A stretch of DNA of 64,000 nt, from contig CAVTFR010000007.1 in assembly GCA_963734025.1 (NCBI GenBank), positions 27,680 through 91,679 of the forward strand. The letters are read 5' to 3'. Source of the stretch: JACVRW01 sp963734025. GTDB taxonomy: Bacteria > Actinomycetota > Thermoleophilia > Solirubrobacterales > Thermoleophilaceae. Positions 8,863-17,630 of the stretch are shown one piece after another (the first letter of the stretch is position 1; the number at the start of each line of letters is the position of its first letter). A program made the translations under genes and the position numbers. The notes under the pieces were generated by a model, which was not told where the DNA came from, did no database searches, and worked only from the letters and a program-made list of their open reading frames with translations.

Positions 8863-9380
8863 CGCTACGCCTCTCGGCTGCGGGGACCCGTCCAACCTCC
8901 CAGGGATGAAAGGAGGCGTCAGCGCCAGCCTACCCCTTCGGCCACCTTGGATCCACATTCAAGACAGCTCCGCCCGCCGACGCACCAGCCGCACGAAAGT
9001 GACGCGTTCCCACGTGAGGCTCGACTGGGCGACCTCTCATAACGCTGCGATACGGTCGGAGCATGCCGCGCTCGCAAAGCAGGCGGTTGCGGGCGTGCGT
9101 GCCTTGCCAGCGGCCGCTCCCGGAGCTCGTCCGGCGCAGGAGCGAGCGCCCACTCACCCGAGACGCCCGCGTCCCCAGCGGTCGAGGCCGCGGCGGCTCG
9201 GGCTCTCGGGGGCGGTGCCGACAGCGCCACGCGATCGACGACAGGCGGCCAGCCTGAGCAGGCCGAGGCGATCGCTGCGGTCGGCGCGCCTGGCAGCAGT
9301 CAAAGTGGCCGCTCGGTACGTGCAAGGCCGGTTATGTTGGTTGGGCGTATGCGACGGGCGCTGAGGCCTGGCGGCTGTTG
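8863..9380. other. Divergent intergenic region
   Basis: 518 bases between the divergent MMPL and NAD(P)-binding reductase genes. It must hold both promoters, but no hexamer pair stands out. A 64-codon frame at 9063-9257 has a CVPC pair and ends CRQRHAIDDRRP, faintly like a small zinc-ribbon protein, but it is otherwise Arg/Ser-rich and is not called. Confidence 0.4.
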
Positions 9381-10322
9381 ATGACGCGCCGCGCGCTCGT
9401 CACGGGCGCGACCGGCTTCGTCGGCGGCCGACTTGCTTCGGCGTTGGGCGAGGCGGGCTGGGAGGTGCGTGGCATGGTGCGTGACCGCGCCGGCTCCCGC
9501 GCGCGCCGGCTGGAACGGACCGGCGTCGCGCTGCACGAGGGGAACGTCTTACGATCCGAGAGCCTGCGGGGGGCCGGACAAGGTGTCGACGTTGCGTATT
9601 ACCTGATTCATTCGATGGGGCGAGGCGGGGACGGTGACTTCGTTGCGAACGAGCGCGCGGCCGCGGCGTCGTTCGCGCAGATGGCTCGAGCGGAGGGAAT
9701 CGAGCGAGTCATCTACTTGGGCGGGCTGGGCGACCGCCCCCAGTCCAAGCACCTCCGAAGCCGCCACGAGACGGCGCTCGCGCTGGCCGAGCACGGCCCG
9801 CCGCTGACCTACTTCCGCGCCGGAATGGTGGTTGGTGCGCAGAGCGAGTCCTACCGGACGCTGCGTTACCTGGTGCAGCGACTCCCTGCGATGATCGCTC
9901 CGGCGTGGCTAAAGAACGCGACGCAGCCGATCGCGATCGACGACACGCTGCGCTACCTGGTGCAGGCGCCGTCGATCATGGCCTCGAGCGGCAGGGAAAT
10001 TCAGATCGGCGGTCCGGACGTTCTGAGCTACGGCGAGATGCTCGATCGCATGGCGGCGGTGCTCGATCTCCGGCGCCGCCCACGGGTGCCGGTCCCGCTG
10101 CTCACGCCTTGGCTATCGTCGTTGTGGATCGGCTTGGTCACGCCGGTCGACGCGGGGGTCGCCAGGCCGCTGGTGGAAGGGCTCGCCGTGCCGACGGTCG
10201 TCACCGATCCGTCCGGCGCAGAACTGTTCGACGACGTGCAGCCGATCGGCTTCGACGAGGCACTACGCCGCGCCGTCGCCGAGGATTCCGAGCTCCGGCC
10301 GCGCCGGCAAGGCCGCCTGTAG
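9381..10322 (+). CDS. NAD(P)-binding extended SDR / NDUFA9-like reductase
   Basis: 313 residues. The N-terminal Rossmann motif TGATGFVGGRLASAL (GxxGxxG) and the flow VDVAYYLIHSMG and RVIYLGGLG mark an atypical extended short-chain dehydrogenase like the NDUFA9/YbjT group, which often lack the catalytic YxxxK. The downstream part (PIAIDDTLRYLVQAP; IQIGGPDVLSYGEMLDRM) is typical of this branch. ATG 9381 is preferred to the adjacent TTG at 9378. No obvious SD. Roles in the group range from quinone-related reduction to assembly; no substrate is evident here. It stands alone, followed by a hairpin-rich region. Confidence 0.85.
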   Translation: MTRRALVTGATGFVGGRLASALGEAGWEVRGMVRDRAGSRARRLERTGVALHEGNVLRSESLRGAGQGVDVAYYLIHSMGRGGDGDFVANERAAAASFAQMARAEGIERVIYLGGLGDRPQSKHLRSRHETALALAEHGPPLTYFRAGMVVGAQSESYRTLRYLVQRLPAMIAPAWLKNATQPIAIDDTLRYLVQAPSIMASSGREIQIGGPDVLSYGEMLDRMAAVLDLRRRPRVPVPLLTPWLSSLWIGLVTPVDAGVARPLVEGLAVPTVVTDPSGAELFDDVQPIGFDEALRRAVAEDSELRPRRQGRL

Positions 10323-10407
10323 GGCACACCCGCTTGCGGCGTTTTCACGTCTTCCGATGGGCGCGGCACTCTCGTTGGCGGCGCTGCGACGGTCGCTGTC
10401 GCGCGAA

Positions 10408-10501
10408 GGGGTAAGCAACCCCCATGCCGCAAGGCGGCGGGACGGTTCGGAGAAGCGGACTCGTGAGCCGTAGCTCGTAGGTTCGAGCTCTTCCCGGCTC
10501 A
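10408..10501 (+). ncRNA. Candidate structured RNA: consecutive hairpins with a tRNA-like 3' part
   Basis: Three stems follow each other: GGGGT/ACCCC (10408-10422, loop AAGCA), GCCGC/GCGGC (10426-10438, loop AAG), and a nested pair in which TGAGCCG (10464-10470) matches CGGCTCA (10495-10501) around AGCTCG/CGAGCT (10472-10489). The 3' part also resembles a tRNA 3' half (GTAGGTTCGAGC, then a 3' CCGGCTC-A end) with mismatches in the T and anticodon arms and no matching 5' acceptor strand. It could be a decayed tRNA, a structured 3' UTR of the reductase gene, or a separate small RNA. Confidence 0.35.
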
Positions 10502-10505
10502 TGCG

Positions 10506-10541
10506 AAGGCCCCCGGGCACGGTGACGCGTCCGGGGGCCTT
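10506..10541 (-). terminator. Hairpin terminator of the DUF378-fasciclin operon
   Basis: AAGGCCCCCGG (10506-10516) pairs perfectly with CCGGGGGCCTT (10531-10541) around a 14-nt loop, 22 bases past the fasciclin stop on the minus strand. It is placed to terminate that operon and may also serve the convergent upstream gene. Confidence 0.75.
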
Positions 10542-10562
10542 GGGGTGCGGTGAGGTCTGCGA

Positions 10563-11081
10563 CTACTGCGGCGGGATGAGCACGCGGTTGATGGCGTGGA
10601 TCACGCCGTTCGAGGTGCGCACGTCGGCCTGGACGACCTTGGCGCCAGCCACGCGGACGGTGTCCCCGCGGGTGCTCACCTTGACGCGCTGGCCGACCAG
10701 CGTCTCGATTGACTTCTGCTTGACGACCCGCTTCGCGGGGTAGCGGCCTGCGGCCGCGTGGTAGAGGAGCACGTTCCGCAGCGCGGCACGGTCCTTCTGC
10801 AGCGCCTCGAGCGTGCTCGCGGGCACCTTCTTGAAGGCCGCGTCTGTCGGCGCGAAGACCGTGAACGGTCCCTTGCCCGACAGCGTCTTGGCCAGCCCGG
10901 CCCGCTTGACGAGAGAGACGAGGGTGTCGAAGTCGCCCGCCGCTACGGCGGTCTGGACGATGTTCTTCGTCGGCTTGGCGGCCGGCTGGGCCGTCGAGCC
11001 GGAGTCGTTGCCGCCGAGGGCGACGGCCGCCGTGGCGAGCGCGACGACGAGGACGACGGCGGGGAGTATCAGCTTTCGCAT
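10563..11081 (-). CDS. Secreted fasciclin (FAS1) domain protein
   Basis: 172 residues from the ATG at 11081, chosen because AAAGGAACC precedes it. An N-terminal signal segment (MRKLILPAVVLVVALATAAVALGG) leads to a single FAS1 domain at ~45-170: IVQTAVAAGDFDTLVSLVKRA, the hallmark GPFTVFAPTDAAFKKVP, and LRNVLLYHAAAGRYPAKRV, ending NGVIHAINRVLIPP. FAS1 domains mediate adhesion or surface assembly. The gene lies 11 bases after a DUF378 membrane protein gene. The operon promoter carries the same CTGTACAG palindrome as the CarH-like regulator gene, so light- or B12-dependent control is plausible. Confidence 0.93.
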   Translation of the reverse strand: MRKLILPAVVLVVALATAAVALGGNDSGSTAQPAAKPTKNIVQTAVAAGDFDTLVSLVKRAGLAKTLSGKGPFTVFAPTDAAFKKVPASTLEALQKDRAALRNVLLYHAAAGRYPAKRVVKQKSIETLVGQRVKVSTRGDTVRVAGAKVVQADVRTSNGVIHAINRVLIPPQ

Positions 11082-11092
11082 TGTGGTTCCTT

Positions 11093-11341
11093 TCATGCCT
11101 GGGTGGAGGCGGAGCGAGCTCCGCCGGTGCTGATGCTGGTTTCGCGGCTCGCGAGCTGGGCGATGCCGTAGACGGCGGCGAGGCCGACGAGCCCGTAGAC
11201 GATGCGGCTGGCGGCGTTCGTCTGGCCGAAGTCCTCTCCGACGAGCCAAGCGACCAGGTCGAACTCGGCGAGCGCGACGAGGCCCCAGTTGAGCCCGCCG
11301 ACGATGACGAGCGCAGCTGCGAGCGCGTTGAGCGCCTTCAT
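11093..11341 (-). CDS. DUF378 family membrane protein
   Basis: 82 residues starting MKALNALAAALVIVGGLNWG, the hallmark of DUF378, followed by LVALAEFDLVAWLVG and the second helix RIVYGLVGLAAVYGIAQL. It is a small two-helix membrane protein of unknown function. The ATG at 11341 has an excellent SD (AAGGAGG, 7 nt upstream). It is the first gene of a two-gene operon with the fasciclin protein; its promoter overlaps a CTGTACAG palindrome shared with the regulator at 11555-12418. Confidence 0.9.
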   Translation of the reverse strand: MKALNALAAALVIVGGLNWGLVALAEFDLVAWLVGEDFGQTNAASRIVYGLVGLAAVYGIAQLASRETSISTGGARSASTQA

Positions 11342-11381
11342 GTGGTCCTCCTTAATGAGCGTGTACCGAACATGAACAGAT

Positions 11382-11411
11382 ACTGTACAGATATCGTGTA
11401 GCTCTTGTCAA
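11382..11411 (-). promoter_or_regulatory. Promoter of DUF378-fasciclin operon with CTGTACAG operator
   Basis: On the minus strand a consensus -35 TTGACA (11406-11411) and a -10 TACAGT (11382-11387) are separated by 18 bases. The 8-bp palindrome CTGTACAG (11383-11390) lies across the -10, within the larger imperfect dyad GATACTGTACAGATATC. The same -10/palindrome fusion occurs at the regulator gene (12426-12434), so it is a likely binding site for that protein. Confidence 0.6.
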
Positions 11412-11554
11412 GGATCCCGTCTAGCTTTAGTCAAGGAGTCCAGCGCAAGAGGAATCGGGAGCTCCCAGCGCGGCGCGGGACCGGTACAAGCCAGGACGGG
11501 CACCCGTCGGCGCAGGGCCGGAGCAGGCGATGGCGGCGAACGGAGCGGGGGTTT

Positions 11555-12418
11555 CTAGACAGCGCCGGCGGCGGCCACCGGGTCACCCCGGAGCAGCGAG
11601 GAGCCGAGCGACTGCGCGAGCCTCTCGCCCGCACCGGCGCCGGCGATGACCAAGCGGTGCTCACGCGCGAGCGCCGCGAGCGCGTCGGCCTCCCGCCGGA
11701 AGCCGCGCGGGGTCATGGAGCTAACCACCACGAGTGCCGGGCGCAGGCGTTCGGCGGTCTCGGCGATGCTGGCCGCGGGCGTGTCCGTCCCGAGGAACAC
11801 GATCCGCCAGCCGCGGCCACGCAGCGCCAGTCCGAAGGCGATCAGCGGGAGGTCGTGCTGCTCTCCAGGCGCGCACGCCAACAGCGCGGTGGGGCCCTCC
11901 CCGCGCTCCCAGCCACGGGCCAGTGCGAGCAGGCGCGCGCGGAGCAGGTTGCTGGCGAAGTGCTCCTGGGCGACGGAGGCCTCGCCGCGCTGCCAGCGCT
12001 CGCCGAGTTCGCGCAGGTACGGCAGTAAGACGCCTGAGAGGACGGCCTCAAGCGTGAAGGAGGCGAGCAGGCCGTCGAGGACGGCGTGCGCCGCGTCGGC
12101 GTCCATGGCATCAAGGGCCTCGCGCAGCTCCCCGACCCCCCGCTCGATGGCATCGCCGTACTCGGCGGCGCCCGCGGCGCTGTCGTCGGCGGAAGCCAGC
12201 CGAGCCGCCTCGGCAGCCGACAGCCCACCGTCGAGATGCGCCTGCATGGCCCTCACGCGCCGCACGTCCTCGGCGGAGTAGAGGCGCAGACCGCCCTTGG
12301 TTCGGGCCGGATGAAGCAAGCCGTAGCGGCGCTCCCACGCGCGCAGGAGCTCTGGGCTGACGCCGACGCGTCGGCTGAGCTCGCCGATACGCAAGTTGTG
12401 CTCTACGTCTTGCGCCAT
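11555..12418 (-). CDS. CarH/LitR-type MerR regulator with B12-binding light sensor
   Basis: 287 residues. An N-terminal MerR helix-turn-helix (IGELSRRVGVSPELLRAWERR; RLYSAEDVRRVRAMQAHL) is followed by a four-helix cap (~90-170) and a cobalamin-binding Rossmann domain (~175-285; GLALRGRGWRIVFLGTDTP). The cap carries the Wx9EH motif of adenosylcobalamin photoreceptors (W142, E152, H153), and GEQHD supplies the expected axial histidine (H188). CarH proteins repress in the dark as B12-bound tetramers and release DNA in light. The start at ATG 12418 lacks an SD and sits at the predicted transcription start, so the mRNA is probably leaderless. It likely represses itself and the DUF378-fasciclin operon. 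Confidence 0.85.
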   Translation of the reverse strand: MAQDVEHNLRIGELSRRVGVSPELLRAWERRYGLLHPARTKGGLRLYSAEDVRRVRAMQAHLDGGLSAAEAARLASADDSAAGAAEYGDAIERGVGELREALDAMDADAAHAVLDGLLASFTLEAVLSGVLLPYLRELGERWQRGEASVAQEHFASNLLRARLLALARGWERGEGPTALLACAPGEQHDLPLIAFGLALRGRGWRIVFLGTDTPAASIAETAERLRPALVVVSSMTPRGFRREADALAALAREHRLVIAGAGAGERLAQSLGSSLLRGDPVAAAGAV

Positions 12419-12425
12419 TTGAGAG

Positions 12426-12453
12426 ACTGTACAGGACCTCGCCGCTATGTAAA
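12426..12453 (-). promoter_or_regulatory. Promoter of the CarH-like gene with CTGTACAG operator
   Basis: Minus-strand -35 TTTACA (12448-12453), 16-base spacer, -10 TACAGT (12426-12431). CTGTACAG (12427-12434) overlaps the -10, matching the site at 11383-11390. The start codon at 12418 is where transcription should begin, which fits a leaderless, autorepressed gene. Confidence 0.55.
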
Positions 12454-12801
12454 CAGAGTCTCGACGCTGCGCCGAGGAGTCGCCCCCCGTAACAAGGCTA
12501 ATTCGGGATTCGCGTGATCCCGGCCGACCGCGACCAGCCGCCGAGCCGCCAAGTGCGGCTCGCACAGGAAGGAGGACCGCGGCAAGAGTGCCGCTCCCGC
12601 ACGGAGGGAGACGTCTCCAGCGAGCCGGCGCTCGCTCCTGCTTGGGACGATCTTCACTCGTCCGAGCTGCGGGTGCGGAGACTACTGCTTCGCCGGGACG
12701 AAGCGAGCGTCTGGGCCCGCGCTGCGTGCTACTCCCGCTCGTCCGCAGCGAGCGTCCTCGAACCACCCGAAGAAGTGCTCGCTTAGCTTGAAATGCAGCG
12801 A
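12454..12801. other. Non-coding stretch with dispersed repeat copy
   Basis: No supported gene. The 20-mer at 12737-12756 is an exact inverted copy of 2382-2401, and a related AAGCGAGCGTCT also occurs both near 12705-12716 and at 2354-2365. The whole stretch is rich in short CGCTCG/CGAGCG words, like the gaps at 2.1-2.8 and 13.3-13.7 kb. Confidence 0.5.
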
Positions 12802-13335
12802 TCAGCTCTCGACCGGGCGCAGCGGTTCCGAGCCATCCCAACCCTCGGCGGCGCCGCTCACCATCGAGAAGAAGTCGTGGAGTCCCTGGTTGTCGACATG
12901 GATCTCGATGTCGTGGCCCAGGGTCGCGGAGGCGTCGTGAAGAGTCGTTTCGACTTCGCCGAGCTGAGAGCTCAGGTACTGCGTCAGACCTCGCTCGTCA
13001 AGCGAGCTTCGCAAGTCGGCCACCTCCGTCGCCGGCACGACGTAGCCGACATGCTGGATTCGCGGGCGGGCGCCGGAGAAGCCCCTCTCGACGCGCTCCG
13101 GCGCCAGGCTGACGACTTCGATCAGCTCGATCGCGCTGCCGTCGCAGGAGCCGAAGGCGGAGTTGTGGACGAACTCGGCCGGCTCACCGCGCGAGAGGAC
13201 GTTTTTCAGAGGCACGTTCTCGATTAGGAAGAACGGCCCGGCGCCGAGTTGGTCGACCAGGCGATTCACGGTCGCCTCGACGTCGTCGACGACGTAGGCG
13301 TAATGATGCGGCTCGCCGAGCTGCGCTCTAAACAG
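12802..13335 (-). CDS. VOC-family (glyoxalase-fold) protein with probable CTG start
   Basis: About 177 residues if translated from CTG at 13335. The first VOC module begins EPHHYAYVVDDVEATVNRLV and the second IQHVGYVVPATEVADLRSSL, the paired beta-alpha-beta-beta-beta halves of this fold. The first in-frame GTG (13269) falls inside the first module, after its first beta strand, so a start there would destroy the domain. Upstream, a strong SD-like AGGGGGAG lies next to the CTG, and a stop (TGA) closes the frame 24 bases earlier. Either CTG is used or the 5' end is mutated. Substrate unknown; the sequence resembles epimerase/isomerase-type VOC proteins. Confidence 0.7.
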   Translation of the reverse strand: MFRAQLGEPHHYAYVVDDVEATVNRLVDQLGAGPFFLIENVPLKNVLSRGEPAEFVHNSAFGSCDGSAIELIEVVSLAPERVERGFSGARPRIQHVGYVVPATEVADLRSSLDERGLTQYLSSQLGEVETTLHDASATLGHDIEIHVDNQGLHDFFSMVSGAAEGWDGSEPLRPVES

Positions 13336-13674
13336 GTCTCCCCCTTTCGTAGCTGTTCACGCCGCGGGTTGACCGGGGACACATGAGCCGGTCATCCTCC
13401 ATGCATTCGTTCCTCGCAGGAGGCTAGCCACGGCAAGGGGAGCGCTCCCGAGCGACCGCTCTAGGGATTCCGCTTCCCGGCGAGGCGCGTGAGAGCAGGA
13501 GCGCGGCTCCCCACGCGCGGGTGGCCGAGGGAAGGCAAACTTTCGTGCCCCGAGCGCAGCGAAGGGGTGCGAAAGGAAACTTCCCCGGACAGGACCCGCG
13601 CCCTGGGCGGACCAAAACGCGGAAGGCGGCCCCGAAAGAGCGGCCTTCCGTGAAGCAATAGCGAAGCGTCCGAG
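13336..13674. other. Non-coding stretch
   Basis: No supported gene. It holds the likely promoter of the VOC gene and the terminator of the acyl-CoA dehydrogenase, plus low-complexity CGC/GCG words similar to other gaps in the window. Confidence 0.5.
13620..13650 (-). terminator. Hairpin terminator of acyl-CoA dehydrogenase gene
   Basis: CGGAAGGC (13620-13627) pairs with GCCTTCCG (13643-13650), 8 bp with a 15-nt loop, 24 bases after the stop on the minus strand. No T-tract. Confidence 0.5.
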
Positions 13675-14850
<1,176 letters not shown>

Positions 14851-14950
14851 TGCTGCTGGCTCCTTGCCGGGTGCGCTCGCGGGAGGCGGGCGGGCACCCG
14901 ATTGATTCGTCAGTCAACCCTGTCCGCCTTCAGGGTACAGCAGCTCAGGC

Positions 14951-15403
14951 GTGAAGGGCGCGCATTCCCTTCACACTGTGCGCGTGGACGCGTTCGGGAC
15001 GATCGTGATCGTGCTGGCGCTCGTCGCCGTGGTCGTGGCGGTGGCAAGCTACTGGGGCAGCGGCCGGCTCTACGGCGGGATCGGCAAGGGCGGCCTGGGC
15101 ATGGATCGCGACGAGCGCAGGCCTCCCTCCCCGGCCTCGCCCCGCGGCGCCGAGGCGCAGGAGGAGATCAGGCAGATGCTGGAGGCGAAGGCGGCCCGCC
15201 GCGAGGCGCGCGGCGAGGCCCCGCTCGACGTCGACGCCGAGCTGGCGGCGCTGACGGAAGCCGCCCCGGCGGCCGATCCGGCGCTGCGCGAGGAGGTGCG
15301 CCAGCTCGTCGTGGCGCGCAACGAACGGCGCGCCCGGCAGGGCAGGGAACCGCTCGACGTGGAGGCCGAGGTGGAGCGGGAGCTGCGCGAGCTGAGGGAG
15401 TGA
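14951..15403 (+). CDS. Membrane-anchored protein with two charged helical repeats
   Basis: About 150 residues. One N-terminal membrane helix (IVIVLALVAVVVAVASYWG), then SGRLYGGIGKGGLGMDRDERR, then two related charged repeats: EEIRQMLEAKAARREARGEAP-like and EEVRQLVVARNERRARQGREP-like, each continuing LDVxAE. GTG starts at 14951, 14978 and 14984 are all possible; the later ones give a more typical short N-terminus. I recall comparable proteins in Thermoleophilia, with no known function. It is followed by two further genes in the same direction. Confidence 0.65.
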   Translation: MKGAHSLHTVRVDAFGTIVIVLALVAVVVAVASYWGSGRLYGGIGKGGLGMDRDERRPPSPASPRGAEAQEEIRQMLEAKAARREARGEAPLDVDAELAALTEAAPAADPALREEVRQLVVARNERRARQGREPLDVEAEVERELRELRE

Positions 15404-15439
15404 CTTCGCCCTGGAAACGGGTATAGGCTGGGCGCGACG

Positions 15440-15763
15440 ATGGCCGACGACCGCCGCTTCGACCTGGACGACCTGCTGCTCCGCCCCGGCTGCTACCTCA
15501 ACCCTCAAACCGAGGTGATGGTGGTCGTCGACGACTCCCCCGCGATCGACGGTGAGATCTTCAACCTCGAGGAGTTCGAGGGCGCCGACTGGGTGCTGAT
15601 CGCGGACGAGGTTCCGGTCGACGAGGCGCGCCGCGACGAGCTGCTCGAGAACTTCCAGGCCACCTACCACGGCGGCGACGGTCGGATGCGGCTGACCAAC
15701 GAGGAACTCGACGAGGCCGACGACGCCGACGAGGACGAGGAAGAGGACGAGGTCGAGGAGTAG
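15440..15763 (+). CDS. Conserved hypothetical acidic protein
   Basis: 107 residues, soluble. A compact N-terminal part (RRFDLDDLLLRPGCYLNPQ, then VMVVVDDSPAIDGEIFNLEE, then FEGADWVLIADEVPVDEARR) is followed by a highly acidic tail of Glu/Asp repeats. No enzyme motif is visible. The ordered part is not low-complexity and is of a kind I recall from Thermoleophilia, so I regard it as a real gene of unknown role. It starts 36 bases after the previous gene, and its end lies just upstream of the glycosylase. Confidence 0.7.
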   Translation: MADDRRFDLDDLLLRPGCYLNPQTEVMVVVDDSPAIDGEIFNLEEFEGADWVLIADEVPVDEARRDELLENFQATYHGGDGRMRLTNEELDEADDADEDEEEDEVEE

Positions 15764-15803
15764 CGCCGACGCTGCGCTGCTGGCCTGGCTGGCGGCGCGT
15801 GCG

Positions 15804-16532
15804 GTGCCCGGGATCGAGGAGGTCGATGACGGCGTCTACCGGCGCACCGCCGTGCGCGATGGCCGGCCCGCAGTCGTCACGGTCGACCCGCGCGATCCCG
15901 CGCCGGATGGGCGCTCGCGGCTCGTGCTCGGGCTCGACCAGGACACCGAGCGGATCGACCTGGCGCTGAGCGCCGACCCGCTGCTGGCCCCGTTCGTCGA
16001 GGCGCGCCCGGGGCTGCGCGTACCGGGGGCGTGGGACGGCTTCGAGCTCGCCGTGCGTGCGGTGCTCGGCCAGCAGGTCTCCGTGGCCGCCGGGCGCGGC
16101 CTCGCCGAGCGCCTCGCGCTCCGCCACGGTGAGCCGCTGCCGGAGCCGGTTGGCGGTCTCGCGCGGCTGTTCCCGGCCCCCGAGCGGCTGGCCGGCGTCG
16201 AGATCGGCGGGATGCCGGCCGCACGCGCCCGCGCGCTTGGCGCGTTGGCCGCTGCTGCCGCCGGCGGGCTCGTAATCGACGAGCGCCAGGAGCTCGCAGC
16301 GATCCGCGCGGCGCTGCTCGAGCTGCCGGGGATCGGCCCCTGGACGGTCGAGTACGTAGCGATGCGAGCGCTCCGGGACCCGGATGCGTTCCCGTCGGGC
16401 GACCTCGTGCTGCGCAACGCGCTCGGCGGCATCGGCGCTCGCGAGACGCTCGCACGGGCCGAGGCCTGGCGGCCCTGGCGGGCGTACGCAGCCATGCACT
16501 TGTGGACGTCCGTCGCCGGCGCGAACACGTAG
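15804..16532 (+). CDS. alkA: DNA-3-methyladenine glycosylase (AlkA-type HhH-GPD)
   Basis: 242 residues from GTG 15804; an in-frame extension (AALLAWLAARA) upstream suggests a slightly earlier non-ATG start. The HhH-GPD domain is complete: FELAVRAVLGQQVSVAAGR, the hairpin LPGIGPWTVEYVAMRAL and the catalytic aspartate in DPDAFPSGDLVLRNAL. AlkA removes alkylated purines from DNA to start base-excision repair. The N-terminal AlkA domain (VYRRTAVRDGRPAVVTV) is shorter than in E. coli. A second, frameshifted relative lies at 58110-58935. Confidence 0.85.
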   Translation: MPGIEEVDDGVYRRTAVRDGRPAVVTVDPRDPAPDGRSRLVLGLDQDTERIDLALSADPLLAPFVEARPGLRVPGAWDGFELAVRAVLGQQVSVAAGRGLAERLALRHGEPLPEPVGGLARLFPAPERLAGVEIGGMPAARARALGALAAAAAGGLVIDERQELAAIRAALLELPGIGPWTVEYVAMRALRDPDAFPSGDLVLRNALGGIGARETLARAEAWRPWRAYAAMHLWTSVAGANT

Positions 16533-16544
16533 GCTTCGCGCGCC

Positions 16545-17630
16545 ATGCGGCCCGTCTATTACCTGGGCATCTTCATCCCGGCGGCGATCGCCCTCGAGCT
16601 CGCGCACGCCGACCCGGTGCTCGTGTTCGGAGCCGCGGCGCTCGGCGTGATCCCCTGCGCGGCCGTGATGGGTGAGGCGACCGAGGCGATCGCGGCGCGC
16701 ACGGGGCCCGGAATCGGCGGCCTCCTGAACGTGACCTTCGGGAACGCGCCCGAGCTGATAATCGCGTTCTTCGCTCTCAACGAGGGCCTCCAGGAGGTCG
16801 TCAAGGCGTCGATCGTGGGCTCGATCATCGGCAACATCCTGCTGGTGATGGGGGCCGCGATGGTGGTCGGCGGCCTTCCCCGCGAGAAGCAGACGTTCAG
16901 CCGCACGGCCGCCAACGCCCAGTCCGCGATGCTCATGCTGGCCCTCGCCGCCCTGGTCTTCCCGGCGATCTTCCAGCTGATCCATGGCGGCGGCCTGCCC
17001 GGGGTCGGCGAGGAGCGCGTCGACTTCGGCTCGGACCTGGAGACGCTCTCCCTCTGCGTGGCGATCGTGCTGCTGATCAGCTACGTGCTCGGCCTCGTCT
17101 TCTCGCTCAAGACTCACCGCGCCGTCTTCAATCCGTACGACGCGAGCGCCGAGGAGGAGGAGGTCCACCACTGGCCGGTGCGGCGCGCCGCGATCTATTT
17201 GGCGCTCTCGGCGGTGGCCGTGGGCGTGATGTCGGAGATCCTGGTGGGCTCGATCTCGGAGGCGTCGGAAGACATCGGACTGTCCGAGTTCTTCGTCGGC
17301 GTGTTCATCGTGGCGATCGTCGGCAACGCCGCCGAGCACTGGGTTGCCGTGCTCGTCGCCGCCAAGGACAAGATGGACCTCGCGGTGAACATCGCGATCG
17401 GCTCGAGCGCCCAGATCGCGCTGTTCGTCGCGCCCGTGCTCGTGCTGCTGTCGTTCGTGGTCGGGCCGGCCCCGATGGCACTCGTCTTCAACGGCTACGA
17501 GATAGGCGCGCTCCTGTTCGCAGTCCTGATCGCGAACCTCGTGACGCAGGAGGGCGAGTCGAACTGGTTCGAGGGCGTGCAGCTCCTGGCGCTGTACGCC
17601 GTGCTGGGGCTCGTCTTCTACTTCGCCTGA
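16545..17630 (+). CDS. cax: Calcium/proton exchanger (Cax, CaCA superfamily)
   Basis: 361 residues, eleven or so membrane helices. Both alpha-repeat signatures are present: GEATEAIAARTGPGIGGLLN leading to FGNAPELIIAF in the first half, and VGNAAEHWVAVLVAAKDKMD in the second. An acidic loop (DASAEEEEVHHW) separates the halves, as usual for Cax. The protein exports Ca2+ in exchange for protons at the cytoplasmic membrane. Its 3' end overlaps the convergent M28 peptidase gene by 13 bases. Confidence 0.93.
   Translation: MRPVYYLGIFIPAAIALELAHADPVLVFGAAALGVIPCAAVMGEATEAIAARTGPGIGGLLNVTFGNAPELIIAFFALNEGLQEVVKASIVGSIIGNILLVMGAAMVVGGLPREKQTFSRTAANAQSAMLMLALAALVFPAIFQLIHGGGLPGVGEERVDFGSDLETLSLCVAIVLLISYVLGLVFSLKTHRAVFNPYDASAEEEEVHHWPVRRAAIYLALSAVAVGVMSEILVGSISEASEDIGLSEFFVGVFIVAIVGNAAEHWVAVLVAAKDKMDLAVNIAIGSSAQIALFVAPVLVLLSFVVGPAPMALVFNGYEIGALLFAVLIANLVTQEGESNWFEGVQLLALYAVLGLVFYFA

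Noticed and set aside
9063..9257. 64-codon frame with CVPC and CRQRH, faintly like a zinc-ribbon protein
   Set aside because: Only one complete Cys pair, otherwise Arg/Ser-rich, no SD; too weak to call.
10455..10501. Functional tRNA gene
   Set aside because: T-stem and anticodon stem have mismatches and no 5' strand matches the 3' acceptor CCGGCTC; kept only as a tRNA-like part of a candidate RNA.
15561..17339. 592-codon antisense open frame over the glycosylase and Ca2+/H+ exchanger genes
   Set aside because: Shadow frame; sense-strand motifs (HhH-GPD, GNAPEL) are unambiguous.
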